From: Gordonia sp. PP30
Lineage (GTDB): Bacteria; Actinomycetota; Actinomycetes; Mycobacteriales; Mycobacteriaceae
Reading direction: 5' to 3'
NCBI RefSeq assembly: GCF_023100845.1
Contig: NZ_CP095864.1
Coordinates: forward strand, 3,038,001-3,102,000
DNA: 64,000 bases
Part shown: one piece after another, positions 47,525 through 57,346 of the stretch
Layout: every line of letters begins with the position of its first letter
How positions within the stretch are numbered: the stretch's first letter is position 1
Translations under genes and position numbers: made by a program
Notes under the pieces: generated by a model
What the model saw: only the letters and a program-made list of their open reading frames with translations
Told to the model about the DNA's origin: nothing
Database searches by the model: none

Positions 47525-49756
47525 CTACGACTTCTCCAGGTACCCCAGTTTCGACGGCAGCAGGATCGAGTCGACCAGCGCCGCGAGGGCCGGGTGCTCG
47601 GCCAGCGACAGGTCTTCGGAGACGATCTCGGTCGCGAGTTCCCGGGCGTCGGAGATCACGTCGGCGTCGTCGAGCAACGACAGGAAATGCAGCGACGACA
47701 CGCCGCCGGACTGGGCCGACCCGAGCACGTCGCCCTCGCGCCGCGCCTCCAGGTCGATGCGGGCCAGCTCGAAGCCGTCGTTGGAACCGGCGACGGCCCG
47801 CAGCCGCGCGAGCGCCCCGGTCCCCTCCCCCGCGGTGGTCATCAGCAGGCAGAGCCCGGCGTGGCGGCCACGGCCGACGCGGCCGCGCAGCTGGTGGAGC
47901 TGGCTGACGCCGAAGCGTTCGGCGTTGACGATCACCATCATCGTCGCGTTGGGCACGTCGACGCCGACCTCGATGACCGTGGTGGAGACCAGGACGTCCA
48001 GTTCCCCGCGGGTGAACCGGTCCATCACCTCGTTCTTCTCGTCGGCCGGCATCCGGCCGTGCAGATAGTCGACGCTGCGCTTCGCCAGCGGCCCCGACTC
48101 GGTCAATTCCTGCCACTGATCGAGGACCGAGACCTCCTTGGCCTCGGCGTTCGACTTCTCGTCGCCGATGCGCGTGCACACCACGTACACCTGGCGGCCC
48201 TGCTCGATCTCCTCGTCGGCCCGCTCCCAGACGCGATCGATCCAGTTCTGCTTCCCCATCGGGACCACGGTGGTGCCGATGGGCTGCCGGCCGCGCGGCA
48301 GTTCGCTCAGCGTGGAGGTCTCCAGGTCGCCGAAGGTGATCATCGCGACGGTGCGCGGGATCGGCGTCGCCGTCATCACCAGGAAGTGCGGCCGGTTCAC
48401 GCGGCCCTTGGCACGCAGCACGTCGCGCTGTTCGACGCCGAAGCGGTGCTGTTCATCGACCACGACCATCCCGAGGTCGAAGAACTCGACCTTGTCCTCC
48501 AGCAGCGCATGGGTGCCGATCACGATCCCGGCCTGCCCGGTCACGATGTCGAGCAGATTCTGCTTGCGCTCGGCGGTCCGCTGCGACCCGGTCAGCATCG
48601 CGACCTGCGTCGCGCCGTCGGCCGCACCCAGCTGGCCGCCGCGCGCCAGCGGGCCGAGCATCGTCATCACGGTCCGGTAATGCTGTGCGGCGAGCACTTC
48701 CGTCGGGGCGAGGATCGCGCACTGGTGGCCGTTGTCGACGACGCGCAGCATCGCCAGCAGCGAGACGAGCGTCTTGCCTGAGCCGACCTCGCCCTGCAGC
48801 AGGCGGTTCATCGGATGCTGGGCGGCGAGGTCGTCGCCGATCTCGCCGAGCACCTCCCGCTGTCCCGCGGTGAGTTCGAACGGCAGCATGGCGAGCAGCT
48901 GGTCTTCCAGACCGCCCGGCACGTGCGGACAGGCGTGCGCCGCCTCGGTGCCGGCGGCGATCCGGTTCTGTGCGAGGGCGGTCTGCACGGCGAGGGCCTC
49001 GTCGAACTTGAGCCGCTGCCGGGCCAGCGCGAGATCGGCCTGCGAGTCGGGCAGATGGATCTTGCGGATCGCCTCGTCGGAGGTGATCAGGCCGCGTGCG
49101 AGCCGCTGCGGGTCGGTCAGCGCGTCGGGCGTCGGCCCCAGGTCGGCGAGGACCCGGCGCACGGCGCGCCAGATCTCCCAGGTCTGGATGTCCTTGGTGG
49201 CCGGGTACATCGGGACGATGTCGCGGGAGAAATGGGCGAGGTCTTCGGGCGACGCGACGTGATCCGGGTCGTGCTCGGTCTCGTCGGCCACCAGCTCGGC
49301 GAGCATCGTCGTGCCGACCACCTTCTCGTCGGGGGTGTCGGGCAGGATCAGCCACTGCGGATGGGACAGCTGGATCTGGCCGCGGTAGTACTTCACCGTG
49401 CCGGCCAGCGCGAGCCGGATGCCCGGCAGCAGGCGCTTCTTCATCCAGCGGGCGTTGAAGAAGCTGGCCTCGTAGGTGCGGCGGCCGTCGTTCACGGTGA
49501 CCTTGAGGAAGCTGCCCGGCTTACGCTTCATCGGGATGTTCTCGGCGCGCATGACGTTCCCGACGATGTTGATCCAGGTGCCTTCCTCCGGCATCTCCTC
49601 ATCGGAGACGTCGCCGCGGGCCAGATACCGGCGCGGGGCGTAGCGCAGCAGTTCGCCGACGGTCACCAGTTCCAGGTCGGCCAGCTTGCCGACCAGCTTC
49701 GGCTCGAGCGCGGTGTGCGCCAGCTCGGTGGTGAGCGTCAGTCCGGCGTGGTCCAT
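47525..49756 (-). CDS. recG: ATP-dependent DNA helicase RecG
   Basis: 743 residues. Wedge domain OB fold (TWINIVGNVMRAENIPMKRK, FFNARWMKKRLLPGIRLALA) then helicase motifs: RLLQGEVGSGKTLVSLLAML (I), VVVDEQHRFGVEQRDVL (II, DEQH), LVMTATPIPRTVAM (III), VVYVCTRIGDE region, VDYLHGRMPADEKNEVMDRF, VSTTVIEVGVDVPNATMMVI (V), QLHQLRGRVGRGRHAGLCLL (VI). RecG reverses stalled forks and branch-migrates Holliday junctions. A 4-base gap separates it from the upstream DAK2 gene. Confidence 0.97.
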   Translation of the reverse strand: MDHAGLTLTTELAHTALEPKLVGKLADLELVTVGELLRYAPRRYLARGDVSDEEMPEEGTWINIVGNVMRAENIPMKRKPGSFLKVTVNDGRRTYEASFFNARWMKKRLLPGIRLALAGTVKYYRGQIQLSHPQWLILPDTPDEKVVGTTMLAELVADETEHDPDHVASPEDLAHFSRDIVPMYPATKDIQTWEIWRAVRRVLADLGPTPDALTDPQRLARGLITSDEAIRKIHLPDSQADLALARQRLKFDEALAVQTALAQNRIAAGTEAAHACPHVPGGLEDQLLAMLPFELTAGQREVLGEIGDDLAAQHPMNRLLQGEVGSGKTLVSLLAMLRVVDNGHQCAILAPTEVLAAQHYRTVMTMLGPLARGGQLGAADGATQVAMLTGSQRTAERKQNLLDIVTGQAGIVIGTHALLEDKVEFFDLGMVVVDEQHRFGVEQRDVLRAKGRVNRPHFLVMTATPIPRTVAMITFGDLETSTLSELPRGRQPIGTTVVPMGKQNWIDRVWERADEEIEQGRQVYVVCTRIGDEKSNAEAKEVSVLDQWQELTESGPLAKRSVDYLHGRMPADEKNEVMDRFTRGELDVLVSTTVIEVGVDVPNATMMVIVNAERFGVSQLHQLRGRVGRGRHAGLCLLMTTAGEGTGALARLRAVAGSNDGFELARIDLEARREGDVLGSAQSGGVSSLHFLSLLDDADVISDARELATEIVSEDLSLAEHPALAALVDSILLPSKLGYLEKS

Positions 49757-49760
49757 GGCG

Positions 49761-51407
49761 CTATTCGACGCCGATCTGCAGCAGCTGGTCGGTCTGGCCG
49801 CCGTCGTAGATCGTCAGCTCGATACCCGGGTACTGGTGGTGCACGTGATCGACGAGCCGCGCGCGGGCGTCGTCGCCGAACTCGCGGCCGGCCAGCACGG
49901 TCACCAGTTCGCCGCCGGTGGCCAGCATGAGGTCGACCAGGGCCGTCGCGGCGCCGGTCTGCTCGGGTGCGATCACCAGGACGTCCGAGCCGATCAGGCC
50001 GAGGGTGTCGCCGATCTCGCAGGTCCCGGCGAGGGTCATCATCTTGCCGGTCGAGGTGCGCAGCGAGCCCCAGCGCGTCGCGCCGGAGGCTTCGGCCATG
50101 GCGAAGGCGTCCACATCGGGCGACTCCCCGGGATCGTGCACGGCCAGCGCCGCCAGGCACTGCACCATCGACGCCGTCGGGATGAAGACCAGCGAGCGGG
50201 TGGCCGACCGCGCCTCCGCGCCCACCGAGACCAGATCGGCCGAGGCGATCATGCCGTTGCCCATCACCACGGTGTGCGCGCTGTCGGCGGCCCGGATCGC
50301 TTCGGCGACCGTCGCCGGATGCACGCCGTGATCGGCGCGCACGACGATCGCCCCGGCGTCGGTGAACAGCGCCTCGGCGCCGTCGCCCCGGGCGAGGACC
50401 AGCACGGCGCGCTTGTGCCGGGGCGGCGGCTCGGTGGCGCCGGGCTGGCTGCGGACCTCGTCGAGCAGAAAGCAGCTGATCCGGATGTCACGAACCTCGC
50501 CGATCCGCAGCCCGGCCTCCACCGCCGCACCCGGCAGGTCGGTGTGCACGTGGACCGAGAACTGCTCGCCACCGGCCGAGCTGTCCCCGACGATCACCAC
50601 GGAGTCGCCGAGATCGTTCAGTTCGTCGCGCAGCGAGCCGATCCGCGTCCCGTCGGCGGCGGTAAGCAGGTACATCACCTCGAAGTCGGTGTCGCCCGAA
50701 CCCGAGCAGTCCGAGCCGCTGTGCCCGGTGTCGGTCATCGACCCCCGGTAGGAGCGGCGGCGATTGGCCACCCCGGTCACGACCAGCACCATCGCGTCGA
50801 GCATCACCAGGAATCCGCGGGCGCCCGCGTCGACGACGCCGGCGTTCGCCAGCTCGATCATCTGCTCGGTGGTGGCTTCCAGCGCGACCGCGCACTCGTC
50901 GGCCACCGCCCGCACCTGATCTGCCGGGCTCGCCTCGACCTCGCGGGCGGCCACGTCGGCGGCCACCGCCAGCAAGGTCAGCACGGTGCCCTCGCGGGGG
51001 ATGCTGACCGCCCGGCGGGCCGACAGCGACGCCAGACGCAAGCCGTTCATCACCAGCCGGGTGAAGCGCGCGTCGTCCTCGGCGGCGGCCAGATCGGCGG
51101 CGTCGGCCAGCCCCACCAGGATCTGCGACAAGATGATGCCCGAGTTTCCCCGCGCACTCGCGACGGCACCGTCGGCGAGCGTGCGGGTGAGCGTGGTCAA
51201 GTCGACGTCGCCGGGCGCGTCGTCCAGCGCGGCGACCGCACCGGCCATGGTGAACGCCATATTGCTGCCGGTGTCGGCGTCCGGGATCGGGAAGACGTTG
51301 AGGTCGTTGATCTCGGCGCGCTGGGTCTCCAGACCCTCCGCGCAGGCGCCGGCCCAGTCCCGGATCAGCCCCGGGCTCAGCGGCACGCCGTGACCGATTC
51401 GCTGCAC
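49761..51407 (-). CDS. DAK2-domain (YloV/FakA-like) protein
   Basis: 548 residues. The N-terminal DAK2 kinase-like domain has INDLNVFPIPDADTGSNMAF (metal-binding Asp residues), GAVASARGNSGIILSQILVG and ANAGVVDAGARGFLVMLDAM. The middle and C-terminal YloV domain have VVIVGDSSAGGEQFSVHVHT, IVVRADHGVHPATVAEAIRA and VVMGNGMIASADLVSV. FakA phosphorylates fatty acids held by DegV (FakB); a DegV gene lies at 37.2 kb. In M. tuberculosis the corresponding gene also sits between recG and rpmB. Confidence 0.9.
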   Translation of the reverse strand: MQRIGHGVPLSPGLIRDWAGACAEGLETQRAEINDLNVFPIPDADTGSNMAFTMAGAVAALDDAPGDVDLTTLTRTLADGAVASARGNSGIILSQILVGLADAADLAAAEDDARFTRLVMNGLRLASLSARRAVSIPREGTVLTLLAVAADVAAREVEASPADQVRAVADECAVALEATTEQMIELANAGVVDAGARGFLVMLDAMVLVVTGVANRRRSYRGSMTDTGHSGSDCSGSGDTDFEVMYLLTAADGTRIGSLRDELNDLGDSVVIVGDSSAGGEQFSVHVHTDLPGAAVEAGLRIGEVRDIRISCFLLDEVRSQPGATEPPPRHKRAVLVLARGDGAEALFTDAGAIVVRADHGVHPATVAEAIRAADSAHTVVMGNGMIASADLVSVGAEARSATRSLVFIPTASMVQCLAALAVHDPGESPDVDAFAMAEASGATRWGSLRTSTGKMMTLAGTCEIGDTLGLIGSDVLVIAPEQTGAATALVDLMLATGGELVTVLAGREFGDDARARLVDHVHHQYPGIELTIYDGGQTDQLLQIGVE

Positions 51408-51622
51408 CGTCGTCCCCCTTCCTCGCCGACCGCGACTGCCGGCCCGAGTCAGAGATTACTTGGCGGCACCGACACGGGGCCGGTCAGCTCCGCGGTCCCC
51501 GCCGCGATTTGTCGTTCCGGTGGCCCGCCGGTTAGTCTTGTCGGGTTGCCTGTCGTGGCGGCGCTTCACTGCGCCCCCGACCGGTGAAGACCACCGATCA
51601 TTTTCAACCAAGGGAGTTCGAC

Positions 51623-51814
51623 ATGGCTGCCGTTTGTGACATCTGCGGCAAGGGCCCCGGCTTCGGCAAGTCGGTTTCGCACTCGCACCGTCGCACCAAC
51701 CGTCGCTGGAACCCGAATATCCAGTCGGTTCGCGTCGAGGTCGCCCCGGGCAACCGCAAGCGCAAGAACGTGTGCACGTCGTGCCTGAAGGCCGGCAAGA
51801 CCACCTCGGTCTAG
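51623..51814 (+). CDS. rpmB: 50S ribosomal protein L28, zinc-binding form
   Basis: 63 residues, ATG preceded by [27 protein letters not shown] and later [11 protein letters not shown] give the C-x2-C pairs that bind zinc. Actinobacteria often also carry a zinc-free paralogue under Zur control, so this copy is probably the default form. Divergent from the DAK2 gene. Confidence 0.96.
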   Translation: MAAVCDICGKGPGFGKSVSHSHRRTNRRWNPNIQSVRVEVAPGNRKRKNVCTSCLKAGKTTSV

Positions 51815-51831
51815 TCCGCGCACTCGCATTC

Positions 51832-51879
51832 CCCGAAATCGCCGCCCGGCCTCGTGCCGAGCGGCGATTTCGGGTTTTT
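51832..51879 (+). terminator. Rho-independent terminator after rpmB
   Basis: CCCGAAATCGCCGC (51832-51845) pairs perfectly with GCGGCGATTTCGGG (51861-51874), followed by TTTTT (51875-51879). This is an intrinsic terminator with a 14-bp stem and a T-run, and it also separates the convergent LytR_C gene. Confidence 0.9.
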
Positions 51880-51896
51880 CGGTTCCCACAGCCGGA

Positions 51897-52421
51897 TCAG
51901 GACTGCACCATCACGAGCACCAGCTGCCCCGGGCACCGGGTGAAGGACGACGGCCGCTCGATCGCCTCCGCCCCGACCCGGCCGGCCAGGGCGCGGCCCT
52001 CGGGTTCCGATTCCGGCACGTAGAAGACGGTGTTCTCGGCGATCGACGACGTTGCCAGGTTCCCGGTCTCGGTGACGGTGTAGCCGGCCGAGGTCAACAC
52101 CTGCCGCATCGAGTCGGCGAGCCCCGGTTGGGTGCCCGCGTTGAATACACACACCGGCGCCCCGCCTACCGGGGAGACCGTCGATGCCGGAGCCGCCGAC
52201 GCGACCGGGGCACCCGCCGTTCCGGACGCCTCGGCGGAGTCGTCGCGCGTGGACGCGAAGAACCCGGCGCCGAGCGCGGCCATCACGATCAGCACGATCA
52301 CCAGGGCCAGCACCACCGCCCCGACCACCCCGGCGACGACGAGCATCGCCCGGTGACGGCCGTCGCCGGGCGGCACCGCGCCCCCGGGACCGGGCGGCTG
52401 TGGGCTCTGCGGATAGGTCAT
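51897..52421 (-). CDS. LytR_C-domain membrane protein
   Basis: 174 residues from the ATG at 52421 (GAGGACC upstream). A short Pro/Gly-rich cytoplasmic start, one membrane helix (about 29-52: LVVAGVVGAVVLALVIVLIV), a Ser/Ala/Thr linker and a C-terminal LytR_C domain (VCVFNAGTQPGLADSMRQVL, LTSAGYTVTETGNLATSSIA, NTVFYVPESEPEGRALAGRV). Such stand-alone LytR_C proteins occur near cell-envelope genes and may help LCP ligases attach wall polymers; direct function is unproven. Confidence 0.85.
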   Translation of the reverse strand: MTYPQSPQPPGPGGAVPPGDGRHRAMLVVAGVVGAVVLALVIVLIVMAALGAGFFASTRDDSAEASGTAGAPVASAAPASTVSPVGGAPVCVFNAGTQPGLADSMRQVLTSAGYTVTETGNLATSSIAENTVFYVPESEPEGRALAGRVGAEAIERPSSFTRCPGQLVLVMVQS

Positions 52422-52480
52422 TCGGGGTCCTCCCTGGTTCACGGCGCGGGCACCCGCCGCCGGTGGCTATGCTGGCGCCC

Positions 52481-53275
52481 ATGAGCGATGATCTGACCAT
52501 TCTCCACGACGACGGGGTCCTGGAGATCGCGGTATCCCTCTCCACCGCGGGCAGCGCGCTGGACCACGGCGCCGTGCTGGCCGGGAACGAGGCCCTGCAG
52601 AAGGTGATGCGCGGCAGCCTGAAGGCGCGCGCCGTGCTGCTGACCGGCCGGGGCAAGAATTTCTGCGCCGGCGGCAACGTGGCCTATTTCGCGGCCGCCG
52701 ACGACCGCCGCGAATATCTCCGCGGCCTCGCGCACGACCTGCACACCCTCATCGCGTCCCTGTACTCGACGCGCCTGCCGGTCGTCGCCGCGGCCTCCGG
52801 CTGGGCCGCGGGCGCCGGGATGAGCCTCGTGCTGCACGCCGACCTCGCGATCGGCGGCCCGGCCACCCGAATGCGTCCGGCATACCCCGGGATCGGTCTC
52901 TCCCCGGACGGCGGCATGTCGTGGCTGCTGCCGCGGATCGTCGGGCTCGGCAAGGCCCGCTCCATCCTGCTGCGCGACGAGGTGATCGACGCGCCGGCCG
53001 CGGTGCAGCTGGGCCTGCTCAGCGAGATCACCGCGTCCGACGACGAGGTCGCGGGCCGCGCCCGCGAGGTGGCCGCCGGTCTCGCCGCGGGCCCGTCGGG
53101 CGCGCACACCGCGATCCGGCATCTGCTGTACTCGTCGGCGTCGAACACCCTCGCCGAACAGCTCGCCGCGGAAGCCGAGTCGATCGCCGCCCTCTCGGTG
53201 ACCGCGGAGGGCATGGAGGGCGTGGACGCCTTCGTCGCCAAGCGTGCGCCGGATTTCCCCGGCGCACGCGGCTGA
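52481..53275 (+). CDS. Enoyl-CoA hydratase/isomerase family protein
   Basis: 264 residues. Crotonase motifs: AVLLTGRGKNFCAGGNVAYF (first oxyanion hole, FCAGG), RLPVVAAASGWAAGAGMSLV (second, GAGM), LHADLAIGGPATRMRPAYPG and IGLSPDGGMSWLLPRIVGLG. In the glutamate position of hydratases is Asp in SPDGG, as in isomerases and other non-hydratase members. Probably acts on acyl-CoA, exact substrate unknown. Confidence 0.9.
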   Translation: MSDDLTILHDDGVLEIAVSLSTAGSALDHGAVLAGNEALQKVMRGSLKARAVLLTGRGKNFCAGGNVAYFAAADDRREYLRGLAHDLHTLIASLYSTRLPVVAAASGWAAGAGMSLVLHADLAIGGPATRMRPAYPGIGLSPDGGMSWLLPRIVGLGKARSILLRDEVIDAPAAVQLGLLSEITASDDEVAGRAREVAAGLAAGPSGAHTAIRHLLYSSASNTLAEQLAAEAESIAALSVTAEGMEGVDAFVAKRAPDFPGARG

Positions 53276-53408
53276 ACCTGCGACAGCAGCCGGATTCCGT
53301 CCACCCACCCCGAGTCCGCCCAGCCACCGGGTTTCCGTCCGCCCACCCGCAATAGACCGGGTGGGCGAACGGATTCCAGGTGACGGGACGGAATCCGGCG
53401 CGCAGGTT
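53275..53408. terminator. Nested palindrome between convergent genes
   Basis: Three stems nest: AACCTGCG (53275-53282) with CGCAGGTT (53401-53408); CCGGATTCCGTCC (53290-53302) with GGACGGAATCCGG (53386-53398), 13 bp perfect; and CGCCCACCCG (53340-53349) with CGGGTGGGCG (53358-53367), 10 bp perfect. It spans exactly from the hydratase stop to the ung stop. It would terminate both transcripts and could extrude as a cruciform. Confidence 0.75.
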
Positions 53409-54081
53409 ACGGGAGGCGCCAGTCGACCGGCTCGGCGCCGAGGTCGAGCAGATCCTCGTTGGCGCGGCTGAACGGCCGGGAACCGAAGAAGCCGCGGGAC
53501 GCCGACAGCGGCGACGGGTGCGCCGACTCGATCACCGGCACATCCGGCAGCCACTGCGCGGCGCGCCGCGCGTCGTTGCCCCAGAGGATCGCCACCAGCG
53601 GCTCGTCGCGCGCGGCGAGCGCCGCGATGGCGCACTCGGTCACCTCCTCCCAGCCCTTCCCGCGATGCGACGCCGCGTCGCCCGGCGAGACGGTGAGCAC
53701 TCTGTTGAGCAGCAGGACGCCCTGCCGCGCCCACGGGGTGAGGTCACCGTTCGACGGCCGCGGGTACCCGAGGTCGTCGCAGTACTCGGTGTAGATGTTG
53801 ATCAGCGATTTGGGGATCGGCGAGACGTCCGGGGCCACCGAGAAGCTGAGGCCGACGGCGTGGCCGGGCGTCGGATACGGGTCCTGGCCGACGATGAGCA
53901 CGCGGACGTCGTCGAACGGCTGAGTGAACGCGCGCAGCACGTTCTTCCCGGCCGGGAGGTATCCGCGGCCGGCGGCGTTCTCGGCGCGCAAGAACTGCCC
54001 CATCTCGGCAATCCGCCCCTCCACCGGGGCCAGAGCCCGGGCCCAGCCGGGATCGATCAGTTCGGCGAGCGGCGCGGCCAT
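53407..54081 (-). CDS. ung: Uracil-DNA glycosylase
   Basis: 224 residues. Motif [20 protein letters not shown] with the catalytic Asp, [40 protein letters not shown] and [20 protein letters not shown] (HPSPLS). It removes uracil from DNA. The ATG overlaps the preceding hexapeptide gene stop (TGATG). Confidence 0.97.
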   Translation of the reverse strand: MAAPLAELIDPGWARALAPVEGRIAEMGQFLRAENAAGRGYLPAGKNVLRAFTQPFDDVRVLIVGQDPYPTPGHAVGLSFSVAPDVSPIPKSLINIYTEYCDDLGYPRPSNGDLTPWARQGVLLLNRVLTVSPGDAASHRGKGWEEVTECAIAALAARDEPLVAILWGNDARRAAQWLPDVPVIESAHPSPLSASRGFFGSRPFSRANEDLLDLGAEPVDWRLP

Positions 54082-54602
54082 CAGTCGAGCCTCCGCAGCT
54101 CACGCGCGTAGTACTGCGCGTTCTGGAAGTACAGTTCGGTGTTGCCCGCGGTGTGCCCCTCGGGAACCTCGACGCCCTCGCGCACCTTGGCCGGCACCCC
54201 GACCGCCATCGCCCGCGCCGGGATCCGCGTGTTGTACGGCACCACCGCGCCGGCGCCGACCACCGAGCCCGCGCCGATCGTCGAACCGTTGAGCACCACC
54301 GAGCCGGACGCGATCAGGCAGTCGTCGCCGATCACCGCGCCCTCGATGTGCGCGTTGTGCCCCACCACGCAATTCGCGCCGATCACGGTCGGGTCCTTGA
54401 ACGTGCAGTGGACGATGGTGCCGTCCTGGATGTTGGTGCGTGCCCCGACGGTGATGGTCCCGTAGTCGCCGCGCAGCACCGCGCCGGGCCAGACCGAGAC
54501 GCCGTCACCGAGGGTGACGTCACCGATCACGGTCGCGTCGGGGTGGACGTAGACATCGGTGCCGAGAGTCGGTGCGCGATCACCGAGAGCGTAGACAGCC
54601 AT
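54081..54602 (-). CDS. Gamma-carbonic anhydrase-like hexapeptide-repeat protein
   Basis: 173 residues with hexapeptide repeats of a left-handed beta-helix ([80 protein letters not shown]). His residues at IVHC, VGHNAH fit the three zinc/metal ligands of gamma-class carbonic anhydrase-like (YrdA/PaaY) proteins. Activity is uncertain, since many relatives lack it. Overlaps ung. Confidence 0.85.
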   Translation of the reverse strand: MAVYALGDRAPTLGTDVYVHPDATVIGDVTLGDGVSVWPGAVLRGDYGTITVGARTNIQDGTIVHCTFKDPTVIGANCVVGHNAHIEGAVIGDDCLIASGSVVLNGSTIGAGSVVGAGAVVPYNTRIPARAMAVGVPAKVREGVEVPEGHTAGNTELYFQNAQYYARELRRLD

Positions 54603-54623
54603 GGGTCGATCTAACCACCGGCG

Positions 54624-55163
54624 TCAGTGCCCGAAGTCGAGCGGCGCCTCGGGCAGGCCGGCGACGAGTCCGGAGATGTCGGTCAGCGCGCCGTTCCCCG
54701 ACCCGACCGGCACCCACACGGCCACGTACGGCCGACGATCGACGACCACGAACGCCTGCCCGCGCGAGGTGTCCGAGTCGGTCATGAACCACTGGACGGC
54801 GTTGATCACCTGCAGGGCGCTGGTGGGCGCGAGATCCTTGGGGCGGGCGACGCCGCACCGCAGCATCAGCGGATCCCCGGAGTCGCCGTTCTTGTTCGAC
54901 GTCCAGGTCACGGTGTTGCCGTCCACCTTCTTGTGCCGGTAGTCGTCGAACGATTCGGGCAGCTTCGCGATCAGCGGGCCGCAGAGATCGGCGTTCTCGC
55001 TCGACGTCGAGTAGCCCTCGATCGGCACCGTCGACGCCCGGTCGATCCGCAGCACCGCGAAGGCGATGAATCCCGCGAGCACCATCACCGGGATCGCGAC
55101 CAGCGTCGCAATGAGGGCGGGACTCAGCCGCGGCTCCCGGCCGGTCTGCTCACTCTCGGTCAT
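54624..55163 (-). CDS. DUF3515 family membrane-anchored protein
   Basis: 179 residues. One membrane helix (about 15-38: ALIATLVAIPVMVLAGFIAF) and an outside domain with NADLCGPLIAKLPESFDDYR, LMLRCGVARPKDLAPTSALQ, VNAVQWFMTDSDTSRGQAFV and RPYVAVWVPVGSGNGALTDI, the DUF3515 pattern conserved in Mycobacteriales beside thiL. The two cysteines may form a disulfide. Function unknown. Confidence 0.85.
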   Translation of the reverse strand: MTESEQTGREPRLSPALIATLVAIPVMVLAGFIAFAVLRIDRASTVPIEGYSTSSENADLCGPLIAKLPESFDDYRHKKVDGNTVTWTSNKNGDSGDPLMLRCGVARPKDLAPTSALQVINAVQWFMTDSDTSRGQAFVVVDRRPYVAVWVPVGSGNGALTDISGLVAGLPEAPLDFGH

Positions 55164-55196
55164 GGCAGAGACCTTATCGGCGGTAGTGTCGGGCCG

Positions 55197-56255
55197 GTGC
55201 AGAAGGTTGGGCGGGACGGCCGGGCGACGGTCGGCGAGGTCGGTGAACGCGCGCTGATCGCGCTGTTCACCGCGGCGGCGGCGCGTCGTTCCGGGGCCGA
55301 GGCGCCCGCGGCCGACGGCGACGTGGTGATCGGTTCCGGCGACGACGCCGCCGTGTTGCGCGCCGACGGGCCGGTCGTGGTCAGCACCGACACCGCTGTG
55401 GCCGGCCGCCACTTCCGTTTCGACTGGTCGGCGCCCGGGCCGATCGGCGCCCGGGCCGTGGTGCAGAGCGCCGCCGACATCGCCGCGATGGGCGGGAATC
55501 TGCGCGGGGTGGTGGTCTCGATCGGCTGTCCGCCGCAGACACCGGTCGATCGGGTCCTCGCGCTCAACGAGGGTATCGTCGAGCAGACGCATCGGCTGGG
55601 CGGGCGCGTCCTCGGCGGCGATCTGGTCTCGTGTCCCACGGTGATCCTCACCGTGACCTCCGTGGGCACGCTGGCCGGGGTGGCGCCGGTGACGCTGGCC
55701 GGTGCACAGCCCGGTGACGTGCTGGCCGTCAGCGGTCCGCTCGGCGGTGGGGCCGGCGGTCTCGCGGTGCTCTCGGCGATCGAGAACGGCGCCGATCCCG
55801 CACTCGCACAACGGTTCTCGGCGCTCGTCGAGGACTACCGGCTCCCGGCCCCCGACCTGTCCCAGGGCCCGCGCGCGGCCCGCGCCGGGGCCCGCGCGAT
55901 GACCGATGTCTCGGACGGCCTGGTCGAGGAGCTGATCACCATGTCCGGCGCGAGCGGACTGGCCCTCGATGTGGCCGGTGCCGCCGTCCCGCGGCCGGCG
56001 GGCCTGGACGAGCTGGCCGCCGAACTGGGCGTCGACCCGGTCCGCTGGACCCTGACCGGCGGCGAGGACCACGAACTGCTTGCCGCGTTCGCTCCCGGGA
56101 CCGTTCCCGACGGGTGGGCGACGATCGGTACGGTCAGCACTCGCGTCCCGGGCGACGCCATGGCGGTCGACGACACGGCGGCCGGTCCGGCGGTGACGGT
56201 CGACGGCGCCCCGGTGACCGGACTGCGCGGCTGGCAGTCGTTCAGCGAGACCTGA
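55197..56255 (+). CDS. thiL: Thiamine-monophosphate kinase
   Basis: 352 residues from a GTG start. PurM-like ATP-grasp of ThiL: VVIGSGDDAAVLRADGPVVV, STDTAVAGRHFRFDWSAPG, AVVQSAADIAAMGGNLRGVV, LGGRVLGGDLVSC, RAMTDVSDGLVEELITMSGA and WTLTGGEDHELLAAFAPG. It phosphorylates ThMP to thiamine diphosphate. Divergent from DUF3515 with 33 bases between, so the promoters overlap. Confidence 0.96.
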   Translation: MQKVGRDGRATVGEVGERALIALFTAAAARRSGAEAPAADGDVVIGSGDDAAVLRADGPVVVSTDTAVAGRHFRFDWSAPGPIGARAVVQSAADIAAMGGNLRGVVVSIGCPPQTPVDRVLALNEGIVEQTHRLGGRVLGGDLVSCPTVILTVTSVGTLAGVAPVTLAGAQPGDVLAVSGPLGGGAGGLAVLSAIENGADPALAQRFSALVEDYRLPAPDLSQGPRAARAGARAMTDVSDGLVEELITMSGASGLALDVAGAAVPRPAGLDELAAELGVDPVRWTLTGGEDHELLAAFAPGTVPDGWATIGTVSTRVPGDAMAVDDTAAGPAVTVDGAPVTGLRGWQSFSET

Positions 56256-56264
56256 TCCTGCTGC

Positions 56265-56332
56265 GTGTCGCGGGTCTACTGACGTGTCGCGAGCCGTACG
56301 GGACCTTCGACACGCCAGTGGACCCGCGACAC
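56265..56332. terminator. Bidirectional hairpin between thiL and gpsA
   Basis: GTGTCGCGGGTCTACTG (56265-56281) pairs with CAGTGGACCCGCGACAC (56316-56332) with one mismatch in 17. The loop repeats GTGTCGCGA (56284-56292) and CGACAC (56308-56313), so an alternative inner stem exists. There is no T-run. It separates convergent genes. Confidence 0.7.
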
Positions 56333-56347
56333 GGGCCCGGTCGAGGA

Positions 56348-57346
56348 TCAGACCTCGGGCTTGGGGGTGCGGCCGAGAAGCATGCCGACCATGTCCGGGA
56401 CCGCCATACCCTCGTGACAGACCTGGTACACGGCCTCGGTGAGCGGCATCTCGACGCCGTGCTCGGCGGCGAGGGCCCGGACCGACCGGCAGCTCTTGAC
56501 GCCCTCGGCCACCTGCCCGTTGGTCGCCGCCTGCGCCTCTTCCAGCGACGCGCCCTCACCGAGGCGGGCGCCGAAGGTGCGGTTGCGCGAGAGCGGCGAC
56601 GAGCAGGTCGCCACCAGGTCGCCGATCCCGGCGAGACCGGCCATGGTCCGCATGTCGGCGCCGAGGGCCACGCCGAGCCGCATGGTCTCGGCGAGACCGC
56701 GGGTGATCAGCGTGGCCAGGGTGTTCTCGCCGAACCCGAGGCCCGAGGCCATGCCGCAGGCCAGTGCGATCACGTTCTTCGCGGCACCGCCGATCTCGGT
56801 GCCGACCACGTCGGTGTTGGTGTACGGGCGGAAGTAGGGTGCCCCGAAGGCCTCCTGCACCCGGCGTGCCGTCCCCTCGTCGCTGCACGCGATCACGGTC
56901 GCCGCCGGCTGCTCCAGGGCGATCTCGCGGGCCAGGTTGGGGCCGGACAGCACCGCGATCTGCGCATCGTCGAACCCGGTGACCTCCTTGATCACCTGGC
57001 TCATCCGCTCGCCGGTGCTGATCTCGACGCCCTTGGCGAGCGACAGCAGGATCGCGTCCGGCGGCAGGAACTCCTTCCACTGGCTCAGGTTCTCCCGCAG
57101 CGCCTGCGAGGGCACCGCGCAGACCACCAGTTCGGCACCGGCCAGCGCCTCCTCGACCGAGGAGACGGCCCTCAGCGACTCCGGCAGCGCGATGCCGGGC
57201 AGGTAGCCGGGATTCTCGTGCTGCGTGGTGATGTGCTCGGCGAGCTGCGGCCGACGCGCCCACACCGTGACATCGTTCCCGGCGTCGACCAGCACTTTCG
57301 CGACCGCCGTACCCCACGAACCCGAACCCATGACCACCGCGCGCAC
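56348..57346 (-). CDS. gpsA: Glycerol-3-phosphate dehydrogenase [NAD(P)+]
   Basis: 332 residues from a GTG after a GGAG site. Rossmann start [80 protein letters not shown] (catalytic Lys), [20 protein letters not shown] and [12 protein letters not shown]. It makes sn-glycerol-3-phosphate for phospholipids. Confidence 0.97.
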   Translation of the reverse strand: MRAVVMGSGSWGTAVAKVLVDAGNDVTVWARRPQLAEHITTQHENPGYLPGIALPESLRAVSSVEEALAGAELVVCAVPSQALRENLSQWKEFLPPDAILLSLAKGVEISTGERMSQVIKEVTGFDDAQIAVLSGPNLAREIALEQPAATVIACSDEGTARRVQEAFGAPYFRPYTNTDVVGTEIGGAAKNVIALACGMASGLGFGENTLATLITRGLAETMRLGVALGADMRTMAGLAGIGDLVATCSSPLSRNRTFGARLGEGASLEEAQAATNGQVAEGVKSCRSVRALAAEHGVEMPLTEAVYQVCHEGMAVPDMVGMLLGRTPKPEV

